A DNA stretch of 64,000 bases, from contig JAUPFV010000005.1 in NCBI GenBank assembly GCA_036936605.1, positions 228,437,770-228,501,769 of the forward strand, read 5' to 3'. Each line of letters opens with the position of its first letter. The first letter of the stretch is position 1. Origin of the DNA: Limnanthes douglasii subsp. nivea. Its lineage: Eukaryota; Streptophyta; Magnoliopsida; Brassicales; Limnanthaceae. Under the pieces are notes generated by a model, which saw only the letters and a list, made by a program, of their open reading frames with translations, did not search any database and was not told the origin of the DNA. The position numbers and the translations under genes were made by a program. Shown piece after piece: positions 36,833 through 49,227 of the stretch.

Positions 36833-39800
36833 TTATTTTGTATCATTTTTTTCGAAAATTAATAAGTGAGATCCTGAACCGGGGAGATTTCCTATTTTGA
36901 GCATTTGTATACGTACAATTGAGTCTGTTTCAATATCTGAATGAAGTAAGTTCATGTCTCTGCAAATTAGTAGGTCGTCTGGAATAACTCTACATTCAGC
37001 TAAGATTATCGATTGTTTATCATAAAATTTTCCATGAGCCAATATAATATCACCCTTATTATCTATCAGAACCCTTTCAACACTTGATTCTCCCGATAAC
37101 CAACTAGTCTCATATGTACTTAACTTTAATATATTCTCTGTAAAGGATGTCATTTGATAACAATACACTTTTTTCACTTGATATTATGCTAAAAATAACC
37201 TAATATGCTGCTAAATTTAGATCTTACTTATCTTTTAAATATGTCAAACCCTAATAACATATTATAAATATGATCCACTACTGATCTTGTGTTATATTTT
37301 TACCTTGATGTTTAGTTGCATTCTATGAATTCCATATTATCCAACAAATAATAGGAGGAAGAATAGATCATATATGAGTTATCTCTTGTGTTGACCATAA
37401 CCAAGTCCTAATAACATGAACTAAAGTCATATGTTTAGATAAATAAATTCCAAACATCCTTGTAAAGAGCTTCCAAACTTTTGAAGCAACTTACAGCCCA
37501 CAAATAGATGATTAATGGTTTAATTTTCATTTCAAACCTGACACTTATAGTCTAATGAAAAGTGTTTTTTCTGCAGAATTGAACCAGCTGGAACACAACC
37601 TTTCACTAGTATCTAAAGTAAGAAAGAACATTTTTATGAGTTGAATTGTTCCATAATTTGTTGAACAATTTTGATTTATCACATTTATCTTTTACTACAT
37701 TCCAAATGCTTTTGGTATTGAAATCTCCATTAGATGAAATTGACCATTTAATAACATCATTTTCATCCTTTTTAATTTTTATCTTCATAATTTTTTCAAT
37801 GTTAGAAGGGAGGACTGGAGCTCTCAAATTATCAACATTCCACTCTCCTTCATTCCAATAGTTTTTATTTTTTTTCTTTAAAGACTGAAAATGAGTTTGA
37901 GAATAGAATGAAGACCTTTATATTATACTATTTCTCCAGTCAAAAGTCTATCTCTCCTTCCTTAGTTTCCAAAATGTGACTTTTTTTGTTATTTTTCTAA
38001 TTTGATGATTATTTTCAATTTATTTGAGCTTTTGTTTATAATTTGAATTTTTAAAGGACGGTGATTTTTATAGTATAATGAGAGCATATACTTTGACCAT
38101 AATGATGTATTTTTCCTAAATCTGAACCATAGCTTACAAGACAAAACATTTTGTATATCTTATAGGTTTTTAATATTAAGACCATATTTTTCATAAGGTT
38201 TGCATAGGTTTCTCCAACTAGTCCAATTTATAGCATGTTTCTATTCTGAAGAACCTCATAAGAATCTACTAAACAATATTCTCATCCTTGTACTCATAGC
38301 TTTTAGAAATTAGCAACTTTGAATATGGTATATATGGGTATCCATTAAAACATACTGAACCAATGTAAGCTTGTCCCAAAAGATAATAATATCTCATCTC
38401 ATTCTTGCATCTTTACCCTTACTTTAGCCACAAGTTCATAATAAATATGCACGTTATTACATGAGTGAATTAGAATCCCTAACTATATATATTGTAATAT
38501 TTTATGCTTAAAACCACTTTGATTTTTTACTATAGATATTCTTAAATATACATTTTTTATGGAGTGACATTAATGAATTTATCATTGTTCACCATTTGAT
38601 CGGATATGTCTTCATAGGGATGCAGAAAATCACTTATTTTCTTTAGATTTGGAGAGATTATTTGCAAAAATGATAAAAGTATCTTTAAAAGCTAGAAAAT
38701 GTATGACCATTGCACTACTTGTGTATATCTAATACTATGTTTTCTTCATATAGCTTCTTCAGATCGCTAATTAGATATTTTTCAGCTAGGATGAATAGAC
38801 TATGAGAATGTATATCTCTTTGTCTAACACCTCTTGTAAATTTAAAATAACCATTCAATTCTCCATTGATAATTATAGAAAATCAAGTATAACCTATACA
38901 TTCTCTGATCCAATATAGTTATCTTTTATCAAAACAAAAAGGCTTCATAATATTAATCACAAAATAGAAAGACAATTTTTCAAAAGCCTTTGACATATCT
39001 GACTTGATCATCATATTTCTTCCTATAACTTTTCTATTTAGATCATTTGATAATTCTTAGGTTAGTTAATTATTTTCATGGATTTTCCTGCATTTAACAA
39101 AACCATCTTACTCTTCTGAAATGAGTTTATGAAGTAGTTTAGCTAATCTTTCATTTAGAATTTTGGATAGGATTCTATCAAAAAAGTGTAGAAACTAATA
39201 TGTTTGCATTCACTTTAATTTCTAGTTGATTCCACAATTGCCACCAAACAAATTGCAGTAGTATAAACTCCTTGAGGAACTAGTTGGTTATTATCATAGT
39301 ATAAATATCTTTACTTATAATCGACCAACAAGTTTGAAAGAACTTAGCATCAAAATCAACTCCAGCTGCATTATTGGTTCTCAGTGATTTCACAGAGTTA
39401 AGAATCTCTTCTTATGAAGGTAATTAAAGTAAACTTTTATTATCCAAATATGTCATTAGTTTTGGGATTATACTATGGAGTTTATCTAGTTCCCTTAGAA
39501 TAGTTTGATTTGTTAAAATATTTTTGAAATGATATTTTACAGATTTACCAATGATAGATTGGTCACTAATCCATATATCTCCTTCTATTATACCATGGAT
39601 TTTATTCATTTTCCTTATTTTTTGAAAAATTGTGAAAAAATTGGTATCTGTATCCCTGTTCTTCAACTGATTGACCCTAATTGTTTTTGTTCTTAATAGA
39701 TTTCTCCCTAGCCATAATTTGGAAATAGTTTGTCTTAGCTTTAGAGTATTCTATTTTATTCTCTAAAATTTGGCTAGTTTCATAAGATATTTCTAAATGT

Positions 39801-40685
39801 TTAACTTCCTCCTCATATTGGGCCATAACTTTAAAAAAATCACAAAAACAACCCACTTTCATGCTTTCAATCATAGCTTTAACTTTTTCAGTTTATTCTA
39901 AATTGATTGAATTGGAGGAGCAAACATATCTTTGGTCCAATTATTTTCAAACAATTTGCAAAAAATGAGGATGTAATGTGCACATATTTTATAATTTAAA
40001 AGATTATTTGACCCTAATTTTCTCAACTCGGATTTTTAAACACAATAGAGAATAATATGATCAAGTTCTAGCCAAAAGCTTAACAGTAGTTGTTTCAAAA
40101 TACCTCTTCCAAGCAAAATTATACAAAAATATATATTGTTTTTTTACTTGTTATTATTTACGCAAGTAAATTTAGAACCTAAGAAACCAACATATTTTAT
40201 GCAATAGTCTTGAATAACATTGTTAAAATCACCCATACTCCTCAAACACAAATTAGAACAAGCTAGTTGCTCTTGAGAATTAATTATAGCATTAAAATTA
40301 CCCATCACCAACAAAGCTTTTGATTGATTTGTTATTTTCCTATCCAAAGAGCAACCTTTTGCTCCTTCTGACATTTAGCATATATAATAGTAACTAAAAA
40401 CTTAGTTTTTATATAATAAAGTGTCAAACTTTAAGATAAATAAATGGTTATGGTTTAATACATTACCCACTATAGAATCCATCTTTATAGAAAACCCAGA
40501 CTTTGTTGTTTATTATTAGATCTTCCAAATAAAAAACTAAGCTTTCTACAATTTAACCACTAAGATCATAGGTTCTTGAATAACAATGGAATCTACATAT
40601 TCACCTCTTCTTATTGATTTGAGTCTTCTAATAGTATATTTGTTCCTTACTTCTCTCATATTCTAATTTAGAATTGTGAGATTCA
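36833..40685 (-). pseudogene. LINE-C ORF2: endonuclease, RT, zf-RVT, RNase H (broken)
   Basis: The endonuclease begins near 40683 with a decayed N.NMR.VRNKYTIRRLKSI segment and IVIQEPM (catalytic Glu kept). Then come ALLVMGNFNAI (from GDFN; Asp to Asn at this position) and GFLGSKFTCVNNNK (40144-40374). The reverse transcriptase has GVRQRDIHSHSLFILAEKYL and IIFANN, both changed from GVRQGDPLSPSLFIL and FADD. zf-RVT has ETINHLFVGC near 37500. RNase H (37177-36833) has LIDNKGDIILAHG, LAECRVIPDDLL and IETDSIVRIQ. Altered catalytic residues add to the stops in showing it is dead. Confidence 0.75.
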
Positions 40686-40759
40686 TTATATTTAATCCAA
40701 AGAAGGGCCATGAATACCCTTAATATTGAATGATTTATTATGATTTAGTTTCTTAATTA

Positions 40760-42206
40760 GCTTAGATTTAGTTTTCTTTCCTCCTTTTACTCGCTAACTT
40801 ATTAAAATCTTTTCCTTGCTCAATATTCCTTAAGATAGGAGATGTAGATAAGTTGGTAACAATATCTTTAATATGAGATCAAGGTGTTTCATCTAATATA
40901 TCTAAATTAACTGATGAGTTAATAAATGCTTCTAAACTATAGATATTATAGTACATATTATCTAACTTTCTTTGGTAAAGTCTTGTATAATGACCTAAAT
41001 GCTTACATTCCTTATAATAGAAAAACATATCTCCATAGGTGATATCTTACCAGAAGCCATCTTCATTCATATTTCTATCATTTTTACCAAAACCAACCTA
41101 ACTTTTAAGATTAAATTTATGGAAACATTCATCTCCACTTCGTAGAAAACCATTAAACCTGGCTTTGTTTTTTGGAGGCGTCCAAATTTTTAAAGGTTTA
41201 CCTATAACCATAAAAATAACAATAATAAATTGTTAATCATACCTATATTCTAGAAGATTATGGAGAGAGATCCATACATGAGTAATATGTAATTCTATAT
41301 TTGGGTTAAATTATGGAAACCATTTAAGTAATCTTATAAAGAACTTGTTACTGTCATTTTCAAGAGTTCAAGGTAATCTTTCAGTTTGTCTATTTCAATC
41401 AAATAGTATAGATCCCATAATGATATATTGGAATTTCCAATAATTTTAAAGTCTTGAACTGTTGACATTAGAGGTCTTTCATGAGAAAAATTATCAACCA
41501 ACATATAATTTGATTTTGAGATAAGTTTATCATTATCTAGAGCAGACTACATAATTGCTAGAAAATCTCATTTACTTTGAATGTGAACATTTATTAAATT
41601 ACATTCATTAACATCAGGATTAACCACTTCCGAATATGATTTGAAAGAGTTTGAATTATTTGCCTTGGTTTACAGATTAAGTTTGGGGTTCATAGTCTGA
41701 TAGTTTAATGAAGAGTTCATATGCATCTCTTGACCAACTTCGATGTGTTGTAATTGATTTTACGAATATGAAACTATATGTATATTATCTCTGATTAATG
41801 GTTGAAAATATTCTTCATAAGAAATCTTCAAGGTTCGTGGATTATACTTACATGGTTTTTGAACCTTAGGTTTCAAAACAGGTTGGAAAAGGTTCATATT
41901 TAATAAATTTGAATGCAATGTAGACTAATTATAATTTGAGGTACTTATGAGGCATTATTACAAACTATACCATATGATGTTTGTTCAAGGTTGAGAGATT
42001 GGTCATGGGGTGAGTTAGGTAGAGTCAAAAAGTTTTTTGTAATCTGGTAAGGAATGTTTCGTGATGCATTTTGGAGTTTTTTTAATGGTATGGTTTTTTA
42101 AAAATAGGATGAAGTTGAAGGTTTTTTCAGTGGAAATGGAGGAGATTATTATCCTGTTATTGTTGGAAGACAGAGAAAAAATAGCGTTGGACCAAGAACT
42201 GAGCAA
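40760..42206 (-). pseudogene. LINE-C ORF1, Gag-like (broken)
   Basis: Position and similarity to LINE-B ORF1 identify it. The N-terminal 63-codon frame (42206-42015) is open. Downstream text is split among frames and includes a Cys/His-rich stretch near 40990-41040 where the zinc knuckle belongs. No complete domain is left in one frame. Confidence 0.5.
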
Positions 42207-42520
42207 ATCACGGCTAGGGTCGGTGGAGGAAAAATAATCTTCTAGACTTTGAAATATCTTCCATGATTTTAAATATATATATATATATATTAAAACTAAA
42301 CCTAAAGTATTGGAATCTTAAAAACATACACTCCCTCTAGTTCAGAATAGCTAACTTTTTAAAAAATATTTGTTGTGTCTTATTACATGTCGTTCTTTTT
42401 TCCAAGATAGTATTAATTACAAAATTTCACTTACCACCAATAATTTCAAGAAAAAACTAATTTCACCCATCATATTTATTTTTGTTTATTTTCTCAAATC
42501 AATTATTACTTGCCCAGAAA

Positions 42521-42715
42521 TGGGTAGCCGAGTTGGTGGAGTAAATGAGCTCGTGACCAAAAGATCATGCATTCGACCTTTCTACAAACGCTTTTTTGAT
42601 TTGAGATTGTCACCTTGTGTAGTTTATTTTTGGCCTGGTTTGCAGGTTATTGCGTTAGATTGAGGGTTTAACTTGTACGCACTCGTTGAGTAGCGTCTAC
42701 AGATTCCTTCCAAAA
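42521..42715 (+). mobile_element. tRNA-derived SINE
   Basis: A polymerase III internal promoter is visible: an A box TAGCCGAGTTGG at 42525-42536 and a degraded B box (ATTCGACCT, 42571-42579) 46 bp further on. Between them GAGCTCGTGACCAAAAGATCATG corresponds to the anticodon-arm part of tRNA-like SINE heads in angiosperms. The tRNA-unrelated body runs to about 42715. No cloverleaf closes, so it is not a functional tRNA. No clean target duplication was found, so the ends are approximate. Confidence 0.6.
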
Positions 42716-42863
42716 ACAATATTGGTGAAAAAATATAGAACGAACCTTATTTTGAAATTGACGAAATAGTCTGTTGACATTCAAACATCTTTATTTTTAG
42801 TGATCTAATATAAAAAAAATTACCAGTTTTTATATTTTATAAAAACATCAAATATTCTATGTA

Positions 42864-43122
42864 CTCCTTCCGTTCCGCAATATAGGTCGTTTTAGAAAAT
42901 ACAAAAAATTCTATTTTAATTGTCGTTTGGTAATATAAATGCAACAATTAATTTTTTTTACCAATGATATTTTGTTGTTTGTTTTCTTTTATTAAATTAA
43001 TAAATTTTACCCAATAGAATTAGATTGCTTCTTGTATTTTATAGGAGAGATAAATTATTATTGTATTTATTGGTTTCTACTCTAAAACTTTAAACCATCT
43101 ATATATTACGGAATGGAGGGAG
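42864..43122. mobile_element. Stowaway-like MITE (Tc1/mariner), TA target duplication
   Basis: The 259-bp element starts CTCCTTCCGTTCCGCAATATAG and ends with its inverse (CTATATATTACGGAATGGAGGGAG). It is flanked by TA on both sides (42862-42863 and 43123-43124). The CTCC(C/T)TCCGTTCC terminus, TA duplication, small size and AT-rich non-coding interior are the defining traits of plant Stowaway MITEs. It sits about 150 bp from the SINE. Confidence 0.85.
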
Positions 43123-43199
43123 TAATTTATATTTAAATTGTGGATTGTTTTTTTAAAAAGAAATTTAGATAATTCTTCTTTTTTAATTTAATCAATTAG

Positions 43200-43203
<4 letters not shown>

Positions 43204-43248
<45 letters not shown>
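43204..43248. repeat. AT dinucleotide microsatellite
   Basis: An uninterrupted run of about 22 AT/TA units (45 bp). It is a simple repeat, likely length-polymorphic. Confidence 0.97.
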
Positions 43249-43249
<1 letters not shown>

Positions 43250-43254
<5 letters not shown>

Positions 43255-44880
43255 GAGAAAAAAAATTATATTTTGTTTTGAATGTTGTTTGGTTGTTTAT
43301 GTTTAGAAAGGTTGATGTTTCTAATAGAAATTATAAAGGTTTTCACTAGAAATATAATAATTGCACGGATAGGTACAAGAACGTCATGTAAGAGGGCATC
43401 CAATTGCGTATAGTGATTGTGAAATGAGTGGGGCCAAGGCCAATAAGAAGAGGAGTTAGTTGGTCCTTTTTTTTGTCATTCTAATTCTAAATAATAAAGT
43501 CACTATTTGGACGCTAGCTATTGCTAACCTGGATCAGGTACACGTAACACGGCACCTTTGCCACTAGTCATGTCGATTTCTCGGCTGCCAATAGAATTAT
43601 ATCAACACTAAAATATTGCCCGAGTAAATCAAAACCCCTTTTTAGATATATGAGAAAATTTGAATACGAAAATGGCTAGTTAGGGTCTACTAGATGATCA
43701 AGAAATGTATTATAATTTAGTATAAAAAGTCTCAGTTTTGATTTTTATTAAATTTAAACAGTTAAATAATAATAAAAATAACATTTTATTTTTTTGAAAT
43801 AATATTAAACATTACTTTCTCAACAAAAACAATAAAAAAATCACATAAACTCACCTGTTCAAAAAGTAAGAAGATCAAATTTTTATCGATCAATTTTGAA
43901 TAACTTTTTTTGTAAAAATAATAAAAAATCAAGTTTATAATCGTCATTTTCTCCATTTGCAGTTTGATTTTCTAATTTTGATAGAACAAGAGTTTGAAAG
44001 TGTGAAAACTAAATCTTTTATTCGCATTTAGTACTACATATCATAAAATAAACTGAAAAATCATATTGTATGTTTTTTAGTATTGTCATTGGTTATTGAT
44101 TTTGCGGTGATGCAGAAAATTTTAGCTAAAGTAATAATAACATGAAGTCAAAAAGACAACAATCAGAATTAACATATTATTATATTAATCTAAAAATCAT
44201 ACATTATCATATAAACCTTTAATCGTATTTATACATCGTAATCAAGATTATGTTACTCCCATTATATAATAGTTATTATTTGCATCATGTTGTTCATTAG
44301 TAAATATTGATCCACACGTTCTTTTAGTGGTGCATATATGGTGTTATATGTTCTTTTTCAAGTAATCGTCGTTTATTATCCACCCTCGTTCGACTATTGC
44401 TTTCCTACAAATCTTTTTTTCCTCTAATCAAATTGTTTTGTCGGTCGTATTATTATCGATGGCTTGTTGTTTGGTTGTCGTTTGTCTGCTCGGTCATCTC
44501 TCCTGTTATTGGACGAGTATATTTTTTTCGAGAGCTTGCTGTTCGATCGTCATTTTTCTGTTGGGTCATATTTTTCGTTATTGATCGATTATCTTCTTTT
44601 TGCAGGCTTGCATGGTTGTTCATTCATTAGTTATTTGTTCGTTTGTTATCTTGTTGTTACCGAGCTCAACTCATCGTTATGCGCGATATAAACCGTCAAA
44701 TAGGTATAACCTTATCAACTACTGTTTCACACCTATCCATATGGTTGGTTATTATTTTTTCAATGTTGTTGTTGGTTATTAGTTTTCCCGTTTTCAGTTT
44801 TCTCGTGTCTCACAAAGCAAGATACGAGACACATCATTTTATTTTGATATTTTGTTACATACGCTTACATACTCTTACAC
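43250..44880. other. No gene supported
   Basis: AT-rich DNA. From 44350 to 44880 the plus strand has several overlapping open frames (44397-44933) rich in Phe, Ser, Val and Cys. They come from TTTCG/TGTTCG-rich sequence, have no recognisable domain and no agreed frame, and are not called as genes. Confidence 0.45.
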
Positions 44881-45012
44881 TAGTATCACATAGATCATGT
44901 TTTCTTGGCTTCGCATGGATCATATTTTCCTAGCATTGCATTGATCATATTTATCTGGCCTTTCATAGATTTCGTACCCTCTCGTGTATGATCTTTGTTT
45001 GGCCTCTCGCGT
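44881..45012. repeat. 25-bp minisatellite, short array (about five units)
   Basis: Units starting at 44906, 44931 and 44956 follow TGGC(T/C)TTCGCATGGATCAT plus ATTTTCC at exact 25-bp spacing, with decayed partial units on both sides. The consensus is the same as that of the array at 47058-47279. Confidence 0.7.
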
Positions 45013-46135
45013 TACCTTCATCTTGTATCTATCACGTACTTATATTAACAAAGGTTTTGCATGTTTATAGGATGTAATAACCAAACTAGTTTGAATACTA
45101 TGAGATCAAGAAGTAAAAAGATGTAATATTATTTATCATGTTGACCTGCGAGACATTGTTCTTATCTACAGCAGGGGATGTATTAGCTTCTACAATGCTT
45201 TATTACATAAAGCACCTAGGAAAAATAGATAATCATGATTAGGTTGGAGCAATCAAGGATAAGTTGATGAATTCAGTAAAAAATTGTTACAAGACAAAAC
45301 GAGATTAAGTAGTTGGATGTATTGCTTTGTTACTGGTTTGTATTTTTACTTTATTTTTAAAATATCATTAAAAATAATAATTTATTGTTTATAAAGCATT
45401 ATTAAAATACATTCATTCATCATAGAATACACAACCATTTATCAAGGAGACGCAAACAAAGGCAAGATACCAAGATGTTATAAATGGTTGGTTCTTGAAG
45501 AGAAAATAAAATTGAATTTGATTTAGACTCTAAAAAGATCACATCTAAACAAGTATATTTAATCCATTGTCTCGCATTTATTTTGTTTGTAATACCTGGT
45601 TTATCATTTATTCTCACAAATATCATTTATTTATTTTCCTATATCTATCATCTATATGATGTCATGCATCTTCATTTATTATATGTATCGCATCTTTAAT
45701 GTATTACTTGTCATAAATCTTGGATGTATTATCCATCCAACATTTATCATGTATTGTATTTTCCCAATTTATAGTATATTACAATATTTGGTATCTATCA
45801 TGTAATACAATGTCCTACATATATCATGTATTATATTGTCTTGTATTATTTTTTGTATTATAAAAGTCTTGCATCTATCATCTATCATCCATCATGTTGT
45901 ATATTATCTTGCATCTATAATTTACTTAAGTATTTGAATTTTTATTAGGTTTTGGAATGAGAATAAGCTCTAACAAATAAAGAAGTAAAAAATGTTCGTA
46001 TATTTGATTTTTTAATTTTGCATATTAAACAAACTATTAACTTAGTAACAGTGGAAGAAGTAAACAAATATGAAATTTCTTGTAAACATTTGAAGATGAG
46101 ATTGCATAACTAAAATGGTCAATCACTAAAAAAAC
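45013..46135. other. AT-rich DNA with short CATCTATCAT-type repeats, no gene
   Basis: Around 45630-45910 short motifs such as ATCTATCAT, TTGCATCTATCATC and TGTATTA recur irregularly, related in wording to the nearby 25-bp minisatellite. No coding potential is supported. Confidence 0.45.
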
Positions 46136-46139
46136 AAGG

Positions 46140-46690
46140 TCATATCATAATTGGATAAAAAGATAGAGGACGATAAAGATAGCGATACAGAAAATCGAAA
46201 GGTGGAGCTTGAAAACACACTTCAACTACCTATGTTGAAATCAAACACAGAGGTAGAAAAAACTCCTCAAAATATATCTAAAATGTATGAAAGTAAAAAA
46301 ATGAACATATCATAAGAAAAAAAAAAATCACATAATAAAAAAGAATGTATTGAGCGCTCTCCTACTAAAAATATGGAATAATCAAGAAAAATCTTCCAAG
46401 ACAAATAAAGAGGTACACGATCCTACTGATATGCAACAGTCTTATGATTAAAAAATGATTTTATAAGAGTCTTATTATAAAGAAAATGAAAACTAATACC
46501 ATTCGATTATACATGTGATCCAAGAGAAGGAAATGATATAGGAGATGGTTCCCAATTATGAGAAGCCTATTTGTGTTGTTGTGGAGAATTTTCAAAACCA
46601 AGAGAAACTTATTGATATTTCTGTGGAGAATGTTTCTATGGAGAATGTTGTTGTGGAGAAGTTTTCTTTGGCGAAAGAGGTGACCTAGAT
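46140..46690 (+). pseudogene. Unassigned charged coding relic
   Basis: The plus strand reads as Lys/Glu/Asp/Asn-rich peptide in two blocks: DKDSDTENRKVELENTLQLP with VEKTPQNISK (46160-46300) and VVVENFQNQEKLIDISVENV with MENVVVEKFSLAKEV (46560-46690). A repeated VEN(V/F) element gives the second block a periodic look. Stops and frame changes lie between them. The composition suggests a disordered, charged protein; no family is recognised. Confidence 0.25.
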
Positions 46691-47057
46691 ACTTCAATCA
46701 TGATAAAATGTTTTAAAAACCTATGTATTAGTGTAAGTTTTTCGACATATGTATTTATTTATATTTTTGGACATATGTATCTTGTAATACTTAGTCTCGC
46801 ATAAATTATGTAATGTATGGTCTCGCATGAAATGGTCTCGTATGTTTTAAATTTCCTTACACCTGTGATTGTCTTGCATCTTTTTTTGTATTGGTTTCAA
46901 AAAAGTTATTATTTGGTCTTGAATTACTAATATCTAAAGTTTTATATAATAATATTTCATTGTACACCATGTCCTGAAAATTCATTAAGATTTGGAAAAA
47001 ATGATGAATTGAGTTCTATTGTGGAGGAGGAGGTGATCTGGATGGATAATGTTTTCA

Positions 47058-47279
47058 TGGTCTCACATCGATTATTTTTCTTGGTCTTGCATTGATCATT
47101 TTTTCTTGACCTTGCATGAATAATATTTGTATGACCTCATATGGATCATCTTTTCTTGGCCTCACACGTATCATCTTTACATGGTCTTGCATGAATCTTA
47201 TTTGTCTGGTCTTGCATGGATCATCTATGTATGGTCTCGCATGGATCATCTTTATTGACTGCATATAGATCATCTTGGA
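47058..47279. repeat. 25-bp minisatellite, nine units
   Basis: Nine head-to-tail units begin at 47058, 47082, 47107, 47132, 47157, 47182, 47207, 47232 and 47256, so the period is 25 bp with two 24-bp units. The consensus is TGGTCTTGCATGGATCATCT followed by TTTCT. Units differ by 3-8 bases. Isolated fragments (GGTCTCGCATGAAATGGTCTCGTATG) occur at about 46795-46850. Confidence 0.9.
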
Positions 47280-47284
47280 TTTCA

Positions 47285-48706
47285 TCTATTAGCTAATGGT
47301 ATATCTCGCTTCTATTATCTCAGTTCATTTACTAATATAGTAGTTTTGTATTTTTTAGAAAGAATTGGAAGAAAGGCTTTCATTTTTATTAATTTTGGAT
47401 CCTACTCAATATATAGTCCATAAATCGGTTGAATTTCTAGTTGAGAAAAAAGGGTAGCCATTTGAAAACCTAGTAACAGAAATAATTAAACTCAAGCAGT
47501 GCCACAGGCTGGAACTTATTTAAAAGGAGAATTATCACATGATCTAACTCGCGGTCGGTTCCAAACTTAGCATGTCTTATTTATGTTAGTAATATGATGG
47601 AGATATTAAGTCTGAGTTGAGATCTACTACAATATAAAGTTTATTTAGAATTTATTTGTTTGTTTCGTTTCCCATTATGTAATTAACTTATTTCCATTTC
47701 TACTTTTGGCATTGTATAGTTTATTAACGGTTATATATATTTGTACCTTTCACAAAAGATTTTAAAGTATATTATATTGGATTTTAAAGAAGGATGAATG
47801 AAGTTATTCCAAAAAAATCCATATATGGACGTCTAATGGTAAGAGTTATAGAGTTTTATAAACGTGTATGGATTAATAAACAAAAACTGTTTCTATAAAG
47901 TATTATTTCATCGTAGCACATGATACATAAAAATCAAGATGTTACAACTTCTGTTGACAATGAATTACGCGGCCACATAGAAGATTATATCTTTGTTCTA
48001 TTTCTCACAGAAAGACTGCAAGGTTGAATCAACCATTGGGCATTATTGTTAATAAGCATCGATCACACACAAGCAATAAATTTAAATCCAATAACATCAA
48101 AATACGCAAAAGCAGTATATAGATGTAATAGTCATATTTTTTTGACATATGATGTTTTATAACTTATTATTATTTTTGACATAGGACCTAGGATCCTTAA
48201 ATTAAAGTATATATCATCTATTTAGATATGTATTCTTATTGATTCACAACTATTAATTATTTGGATCTTGGATTTTTATTCATCAAATAAAAATTCACAT
48301 AGTTTGTATAAGTATATCGTATTATCATTTTATAATTGTTAATTGGTTTATACTTAAACCTTTAACCATAAGAGAAAATTCATTTTATAGATTTTTATTT
48401 TAAGATGATATCCTACTTGGGTGTTACATATTGAGATCAACTGGTACCTAAGATAAACTAGTGATCGTATATTGTAATCGCTTATTTGACGATCATCATT
48501 AGGAATTTGTAAATTAAGGACAGTCGTATGGTATGAAATTCTATTGTTATTTATTTTCTAGGGAGTAACCCTTTCTCATACTTGCCAAGTTTATATAAAT
48601 ACATGTATGCTTATGTATGTAGAAAATATTAAGAAAATAAATAAAAATAAACACAAAATATATATTTTTATTCATTAAATTTGTTGGTATATTTTGTTTA
48701 AAACCT
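47285..48706. other. AT-rich DNA, no gene supported
   Basis: No protein-like frame, terminal repeat or RNA gene was recognised up to the target site of the LTR element. Confidence 0.5.
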
Positions 48707-48711
48707 ATATG

Positions 48712-49223
48712 TGGTGTGGATAATAATTGCCTGAGGGTAGGCTAGTAATTTCAAGTGGAGTTTCAAGGTGGTGTATGGGTGTTTAACAGTGGTGTATGGG
48801 TGTTTAACGGTGGTGTATGGGTGTTTAACGGTGGTGTATGGGTGTTTAACGGTTAGAATAGAGAGTAGAGAGACGATTAAGCAGCTTGGTAGCAGTTAAT
48901 TCTCATTACCCATAGTTAATGCTGGTGGTTGGGTATTTATAGTATGATGTTTGGGCCCTTATGGGCTTTTGGGTCATGTTTAATGGACCCGGGTCATGAT
49001 TAAAGACCCATGAGCTCTAAGCAGGAGAGCAAGTAGCTTAGTCAGGAAGTGTTTAGGTTTTTTAGTACTTTAGTCATAGTTTGAACAGTCTTAAGTTTAT
49101 AGTGTCCAAAGTAATCTGTCCGGAAGTGATCTGTTCGATTTATGTCCTTGTAGCCTGTCCGGTGTTCGGAGAAACTTAGACTGATTTACCCTTCCGGGGA
49201 GCATGCTGAATTCGGACTCATCA
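48712..49223 (-). repeat. 3' LTR of the Tat element (512 bp)
   Basis: It begins TGGTGTGGATAATAATTGCC and ends GAATTCGGACTCATCA on the plus strand; read on the minus strand it starts TGATGAGTCC and ends CCACACCA. It is identical in layout to 58814-59366 except for four instead of six copies of the 21-bp tandem repeat. A minus-strand TATA-like CTATAAATA lies at 48934-48942. Confidence 0.95.
48768..48851. repeat. 21-bp tandem repeat in the 3' LTR, four units
   Basis: The unit is GTGGTGTATGGGTGTTTAAC plus A or G. Four units here are nearly identical, differing at the last base. Because they lie downstream of the minus-strand TATA box they fall in R/U5, the transcribed part of the LTR. Confidence 0.95.
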
Positions 49224-49227
49224 GGAG

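Larger units (their letters stand above)
36833..42236 (-). mobile_element. Nearly full-length L1-type LINE, decayed (LINE-C)
   Basis: The minus-strand order is ORF1 (about 42206-40760), ORF2 endonuclease (from about 40683), reverse transcriptase (about 39450-38500), zf-RVT (about 37830-37480) and RNase H (37177-36833). The RNase H ends before its usual final H..REQN..AN motif, so the 3' end is probably truncated near 36830. Peptides match LINE-A and LINE-B in the same places, giving a third copy of one clade in the same orientation. Stops and frameshifts are frequent. Confidence 0.75.

Noticed and set aside
36833..37177. 114-codon minus frame as a stand-alone gene
   Set aside because: It is the RNase H end of the LINE upstream of it on the same strand.
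37606..37861. Open frames on both strands suggesting a small host gene
   Set aside because: The minus frame fits the zf-RVT start of the LINE at 36.8-42.2 kb and the plus frame is its shadow.
42525..42595. Possible tRNA gene
   Set aside because: A and B boxes are present, but acceptor and T stems do not pair and the B box is degraded, so it is a SINE head.
44397..44933. Four overlapping plus-strand frames of 60-96 codons
   Set aside because: They come from TTTCG/GTTG-rich sequence in three frames at once, with no motif. A membrane-protein look arises from T-richness.
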